From Lanius collurio (Eukaryota; Chordata; Aves; Passeriformes; Laniidae): 64,000 nt of DNA. The DNA lies in assembly GCA_020086605.1 (NCBI GenBank), contig JACBWW010000016.1, positions 20,448,775 through 20,512,774 of the forward strand, written 5' to 3'. Positions 61,501 to 64,000 of the stretch are shown here, in pieces (position 1 is the stretch's first letter; each line of letters starts with the position of its first letter). A program made the position numbers and the translations under genes. The notes beneath the pieces are model-generated. The model searched no databases, was not told where the DNA came from, and saw nothing but the letters and a program-made list of their open reading frames with translations.

Positions 61501-62871
61501 ATAACTCAGGTCGGCAGTCCTGTTGGCAGTGCAATGAATCTGATTCCTGAAGATGGTCTTCCTCCAATTCTGATCTCCACTGGAGTAAAAGGAGGTGAGG
61601 GTATATCTTGGCAGCCAGCTTTTATGCTTATCAGATGCAATAACCTAATGGCTACTGTGTTTATTTTAAAAATAAGATGCTGGCAGTGTGCTGAGTATTT
61701 GAAGGAATTCTCAGTAAGAACTTATGGGTAAATGTTGGGCCACTCCTTTGCACAATTGGTCCCTACTTGCATCCAGGAAGGGCCCCACCTTGCAATGAAA
61801 TTCCTGTATCAAGTAAAACATGAAACAAAAAATTAACTGCAGTCCAGAAACATGTGCTAATTTCTTCACTAATCGGACTGTGGGGAGTATTTCACACAGA
61901 TATAGGTTTTAATTAGCCTTATGAATATTCATGCTTCCCTTCTCTGAAATTCTGTTGGAACATAGGCTCTGTCTGAGGCATCCCCAAGCACTGTATTCAA
62001 CAATACTATTGCACATTTTGGCCCACAGTGCAGCTTTTAGTCATTGTGATGTCCTCTTATAGAGGATTCAAATGGAGGAGGCTTCAGAAAATTAAAAACT
62101 AATTTTTAAAAGATTAGAAAATGTATTTGTTTATGGGAAATTATTTTCCACAGTCTGATTCATGACATCCTTTAATACAATCCTGGAATGAACTTATTTT
62201 CTCTTCTTTGGTTGTTTTATTCCTATTAGATATTTTGCCAACACAGTGCATTTATAATGTTAAGCTGGAAGTAACGTTTTATTTCTGGATAGTGTCAAAA
62301 CCAAAATGTGAGCAGCATTTAATTTTAAAACAGATCTGTTCCTTACACTGTTAGATGTTCATGGTAGTCCAAGACTGATGCCCTTCTGCCTTACTGTGAT
62401 TTAAGTAACAATTCTTAACTTTGTCATAGGGGATGACATTGTGACATTGTTGACATTGTGACATGTTTCTCAATTTGATTTCAATTTTCTCCTCTAGTTG
62501 ATACTGAAAAATAGTTGATTTGTGAAATGAGCTGCACCTTTTTAAAGGATGTACAGAGGCTATCTCATAAATTCTGTTGAAGTTTGAAAATACCAGCCTA
62601 GGAAACGATCCATCAAACCAGCAATACTTAAACAAGTGTTTGTCTAAAAGGTCGAAACAGTAAAAAGAATTAGAATTGGGATATCTGATTATAAAGTAGA
62701 GTCTGTACCAGTTATTTATGGATTTCATTGTGTTTGTTTCTTTTGTAGACTATGCTGTGGAAGAGAGACCTTCTCAGATCTCTGTCATGCAGCAGCTGGA
62801 GGATGGTGGCCCTGACCCTCTAGTATTTGTTTTAAATGCTAATTTGCTGTCCATGGTAAAAATAGTAAATT
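28374..62871 (+). CDS. ZFYVE9: ZFYVE9 (SARA), FYVE-domain Smad anchor (5' two thirds)
   Basis: The left limit given is only the approximate start of the gene, in the gap; coding begins at 48374. SARA binds PtdIns3P on early endosomes through its FYVE finger and presents Smad2/3 to the activated TGF-beta receptor. Coding exons: 48374..48443, 49196..51258, 56360..56459, 60047..60223, 60561..60730, 61471..61594, 62749..62871. All phases agree, and they encode 942 residues plus one base; the human protein has about 1425. The start [20 protein letters not shown] is the conserved N-terminus. Residues 25 to about 670 are acidic, Ser/Thr-rich and poorly conserved. The FYVE finger is at about 681-740: WVPD at 681-684, RRHHCR at 702-707, RVC at 733-735, with Cys pairs 690/693, 706/709, 714/717 and 735/738 as zinc ligands. 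The Smad-binding region follows (about 750-820), including a Pro-rich stretch and RRVWFADG. The C-terminal SARA domain is beyond the right edge. Confidence 0.95.
28588..28664 (+). other. ZFYVE9: ZFYVE9 5' noncoding exon (visible part)
   Basis: CpG-rich sequence right after the gap, ending in a consensus donor (GAG followed by GTGAGT, with the donor from 28665). It contains an ATG at 28632 with G at -3, open for 11 codons to the exon end. As no ZFYVE9 coding homology is present, it is taken as leader exon 1. The 5' end lies in the N gap. Confidence 0.6.
28588..29150 (+). promoter_or_regulatory. CpG island at the ZFYVE9 5' end
   Basis: About 560 bases of very high GC and CpG content, falling abruptly to AT-rich intron beyond about 29270. 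It marks the promoter side of ZFYVE9 and probably continues leftward into the gap. Confidence 0.8.
28665..43657 (+). other. ZFYVE9 intron 1 (about 15 kb)
   Basis: A long AT-rich intron after the CpG island. It contains homopolymer T or A tracts (for example about 31989-32002, 36709-36724, 39224-39244, 40273-40289) and a short TA run near 36697-36708, but no recognisable exon, RNA gene or intact transposon. It is unclear whether further alternative leader exons lie inside. Confidence 0.6.
43658..43762 (+). other. ZFYVE9: ZFYVE9 candidate second leader exon
   Basis: A 105-base segment with a strong acceptor (TTTTTTTTCTAG before 43658) and a good donor (AAAAAG followed by GTAAGA). It lies between the CpG island and the start-codon exon. 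Joined to exon 1 at 28664 it keeps the frame of the upstream ATG open for 31 more codons, to TAA at 43751-43753. It also contains its own in-frame ATG at 43712. It shows no known protein domain, so it is best read as 5' UTR. The call rests on splice signals and position. Confidence 0.5.
43763..48338 (+). other. ZFYVE9 intron 2 (about 4.6 kb)
   Basis: AT-rich intron ending in acceptor TGTTCTCTGGCAG. It holds a 44-bp tandem duplication at 47065-47152. Nothing else recognised. Confidence 0.55.
47065..47152 (+). repeat. 44-bp tandem duplication
   Basis: Two adjacent 44-base units, 47065-47108 and 47109-47152, each beginning AAACTGTTGTACAG and ending AATTGGTAAAT. They differ at one position (A in the first, C in the second, at unit position 24). 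The near identity implies a recent event. Confidence 0.95.
48339..48443 (+). CDS. ZFYVE9: ZFYVE9 start-codon exon
   Basis: Acceptor CTGGCAG before 48339 and donor GTGAGT from 48444. Coding starts at ATG 48374 (context ACAAATGG: C at -3, G at +4) and gives 23 residues, [20 protein letters not shown] and then QNE, plus one base. This matches the conserved SARA N-terminus, which fixes the start. The first 35 bases of the exon are 5' UTR. Confidence 0.93.
48444..49195 (+). other. ZFYVE9 intron 3
   Basis: A 752-base AT-rich intron with donor GTGAGT and acceptor CCCTTTTTCAG. Nothing else recognised. Confidence 0.75.
49196..51258 (+). CDS. ZFYVE9: ZFYVE9 large central exon
   Basis: A 2063-base exon encoding 687 whole codons after the split D. 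It covers the acidic, low-complexity middle of SARA and the first half of the FYVE finger, ending CRACGK. Conserved islands include [28 protein letters not shown], a block at about 50560-50700 ([20 protein letters not shown]) and [12 protein letters not shown], then [16 protein letters not shown]. Conservation elsewhere is low, as expected for disordered regions. The donor GTAAGT begins at 51259; reading through it adds only 14 codons. Confidence 0.96.
51259..56359 (+). other. ZFYVE9 intron 4 (about 5.1 kb)
   Basis: AT-rich intron splitting the FYVE finger between GK and VFC. It contains a CR1 insertion at 55668-55925. Acceptor is CCCCTGTGTTCCAG. Confidence 0.75.
55668..55925 (-). mobile_element. 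CR1 LINE 3' end (avian type), truncated
   Basis: On the plus strand it starts AGAATCACAGAAT, the complement of the ATTCTGTGATTCT-type terminal repeat at CR1 3' ends. It continues GGTTGGGAAAAAACCTCTTG AGATCATC and then the familiar block with CCAGACCATGGCACTGAGTG, CCAGGGACAGTGACTCCACC and GAAGAAATTCCTCCTGATGT. The element therefore points left (minus) and is 5' truncated, as most CR1 copies are. A short direct duplication (CTCCTGATGTCCAA then CTCCTAATGTCCAA) lies near its right end. The preservation suggests moderate age. Confidence 0.88.
56360..56459 (+). CDS. ZFYVE9: ZFYVE9 exon: second half of FYVE finger
   Basis: A 100-base exon encoding [20 protein letters not shown] and [13 protein letters not shown] plus one base. 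It supplies four of the eight zinc-binding Cys (714, 717, 735, 738) and the RVC motif. Donor GTGAGT begins at 56460. Confidence 0.97.
56460..60046 (+). other. ZFYVE9 intron 5 (about 3.6 kb)
   Basis: AT-rich intron, acceptor TTTGCTTTAG. A very AT-rich, low-complexity patch lies at 58020-58110. No other feature seen. Confidence 0.7.
60047..60223 (+). CDS. ZFYVE9: ZFYVE9 exon: start of Smad-binding region
   Basis: A 177-base exon encoding [20 protein letters not shown], then a Gln/Ala/Pro-rich stretch and [16 protein letters not shown]. It is nearly identical to the mammalian protein and forms the first part of the Smad-binding region. Donor GTAAGA begins at 60224. Confidence 0.96.
60224..60560 (+). 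other. ZFYVE9 intron 6
   Basis: A 337-base intron between GTAAGA and TTCTCTCCAG. The reading frame of the preceding exon stays open through it, by chance, to the stop at 60532-60534. Confidence 0.8.
60561..60730 (+). CDS. ZFYVE9: ZFYVE9 exon: second part of Smad-binding region
   Basis: A 170-base exon encoding [20 protein letters not shown], then [12 protein letters not shown] and a Ser/Thr-rich stretch ending AE. The first 30 residues are nearly invariant in SARA and complete the Smad-binding region. RVWF at residues 812-815 fits the RVxF docking motif for protein phosphatase 1. Donor GTAAGG begins at 60731. Confidence 0.96.
60731..61470 (+). other. ZFYVE9 intron 7
   Basis: A 740-base intron with acceptor TGCTGCTTGCAG. 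Nothing else recognised. Confidence 0.8.
61471..61594 (+). CDS. ZFYVE9: ZFYVE9 exon encoding [20 protein letters not shown]
   Basis: A 124-base exon encoding [20 protein letters not shown] through ILISTGVKG plus one base. Its second half is highly conserved in SARA. Donor GTGAGG begins at 61595. Confidence 0.96.
61595..62748 (+). other. ZFYVE9 intron 8
   Basis: A 1154-base intron with acceptor TTCTTTTGTAG. A short direct repeat of GACATTGTGACATTGTT type lies at about 62434-62463. Confidence 0.8.
62749..62871 (+). CDS. ZFYVE9: ZFYVE9 last coding exon in the window
   Basis: A 123-base exon encoding [20 protein letters not shown], then [21 protein letters not shown] plus one base, the start of the conserved C-terminal half of SARA. 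Donor GTAAGT begins at 62872. The open frame past it is intronic. Confidence 0.95.
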
Positions 62872-64000
62872 GTAAGTGTTTATTGTTAAATAAGTCTTGG
62901 TCTATGAGAGGGGAAATGTTATATAGATTATTAGTAGGAACAGCAGCATTATCCTTTGGTAGGATAGTCTCTGAAGATGTGCACAGGTTGAAAAGTTTGT
63001 ACTGAGCCATATTAAGTTAAATGGCAAAAGGCCCTGTTCTGGTCATTTAGGTATGAGTACAGATAATTTTGTGTGGAAAATATAAACTGGACTGATAGAG
63101 CCTCCAGTCTCAGGTTTGGAGATTAATGTCTCCTGTGGAGCTTGGTAGGGCAGGGTATTTTATCACTTTGGTTGCTTCACTTATTTGCCTGTCATCCCAT
63201 TCTGGAAAAAGCAGATGGGATCCCATAATAATGCAGAGGTTCTATTTCACCGTGCACCTCTTCTGTCCCTTTCTGTCCTGTGCCTGTGTGTACCTGTGCT
63301 GAGGGAGGAGTGGGGAGGCAGCTTCTCATGCCAGTTCCTCAGTTGATCTCTGCTGGGTAGAAACATGGTGGAGAAATTGGGAAGGACAGTTTTGTATTAG
63401 TAACTTGTTTATAAACCTTTCAGCATCTCTTAGATTGCAGTACAATGTTTTACATATGTATAAAAAGGTAATATAGACACAGGTTTTATTTCAATAACTT
63501 AGTATTCTCAAGAAATGAAGCTCAGAGCATGTGTCATTACTAACATTCCTGTGAAGCAAAACAACACAGTGAGGTCTCATGGAGACACCTGACATCCAGC
63601 TCTCCATATTAAGAGAGATATCACTGTTGGGAGCTGTTTTAGCTGTCAAGATCATGGTATGCACAGCCAACAGCCTGGCCTGTTCCCAGGCTCCTTCATT
63701 CATGTTTAAATCCTGTCCTTTCATTTGAATAGAGAAACTGCTAAAAGTCTGCTCTGTGGTGTTAATCCCAAGATTTGACTGGGAACTGTAATGCTCTGGC
63801 TCTTCCTTAGCTGCAAACTGGGAGTTATTGAGCTGCTCTTGTTTTGGATGTGCTTGCTCTCACAGTAACAGATGTAGGATGTAATTTGTCTGTGTGACAG
63901 GTAACACAACAATACATGCTGTAAAACTGATTCTTGCAAGAGTTGTCTTCCTGCAGTGAAATTTAGGCATCCTTTTTGCCATTCTGCTCTGCTGATGCAT
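62872..64000 (+). other. ZFYVE9 intron 9 (partial)
   Basis: Intronic sequence to the right edge. The next expected exon (starting with codons for the YVNRKCW stretch) was not found here, so it lies beyond the window. Confidence 0.7.

Noticed and set aside
1..64000. CRISPR arrays, tRNA or rRNA genes, bacterial operons, intact endogenous retroviruses
   Set aside because: No regularly spaced direct repeats, no cloverleaf with conserved tRNA boxes, and no retroviral gene or LTR pair was recognised by reading. Very old fragments could be missed without a library search.

Overview
The window is nuclear DNA from a vertebrate, most likely a bird. Four genes are recognisable by their protein sequence, all split by GT-AG introns except KTI12, and they sit in the TXNDC12/KTI12 - BTF3L4 - ZFYVE9 order known from amniotes (human 1p32). 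The only fairly well preserved transposon is a CR1 LINE 3' end of avian type, and recognisable repeats are otherwise few, which fits a bird. No bacterial, viral, CRISPR or mobile-cassette content was seen, and I found no new multi-gene system. The interest lies in gene structure, promoter sites and assembly defects.

Layout. Positions 1-5199 (minus strand) hold the 5' end of TXNDC12: exon 1 at 5109-5199 and exon 2 at 3076-3136, with the remaining exons beyond the left edge. Intronless KTI12 (808-1530, minus) is nested in TXNDC12 intron 2. Positions 5200-5942 form a GC-rich divergent promoter shared by TXNDC12 and BTF3L4, with a ZNF143-type site, a CCAAT box, an E-box and a YY1-type site. A single 'n' at 5943 marks an assembly join, and the first 56 codons of BTF3L4 are missing from this region. 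The last three BTF3L4 coding exons (7200-9781, plus) are intact. Positions 9782 to about 11345 are its 3' UTR and flank.

Positions 11346-28216 are intergenic: AT-rich, with a hexanucleotide microsatellite, two CTCF-like motifs in opposite orientation, and an old decayed CR1 copy next to a 371-base N gap. The gap removes the presumed ZFYVE9 core promoter. The CpG-rich 5' exon of ZFYVE9 resumes at 28588. A second candidate 5' UTR exon is at 43658-43762, the start codon is at 48374, and the window then carries seven coding exons up to 62871. They encode 942 residues, roughly the N-terminal two thirds of SARA, including the whole FYVE zinc finger and the Smad-binding region. The C-terminal exons lie past the right edge.

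The four genes have unrelated jobs: ER redox folding (TXNDC12), Elongator-dependent tRNA wobble modification (KTI12), nascent-chain binding at the ribosome (BTF3L4), and TGF-beta/Smad signalling on early endosomes (ZFYVE9). They share a neighbourhood through conserved synteny, not a pathway. The best observations are a shortened KTI12 with altered motifs, an upstream ORF split over two ZFYVE9 leader exons, the missing BTF3L4 start exons, and a 44-bp tandem duplication in a ZFYVE9 intron.
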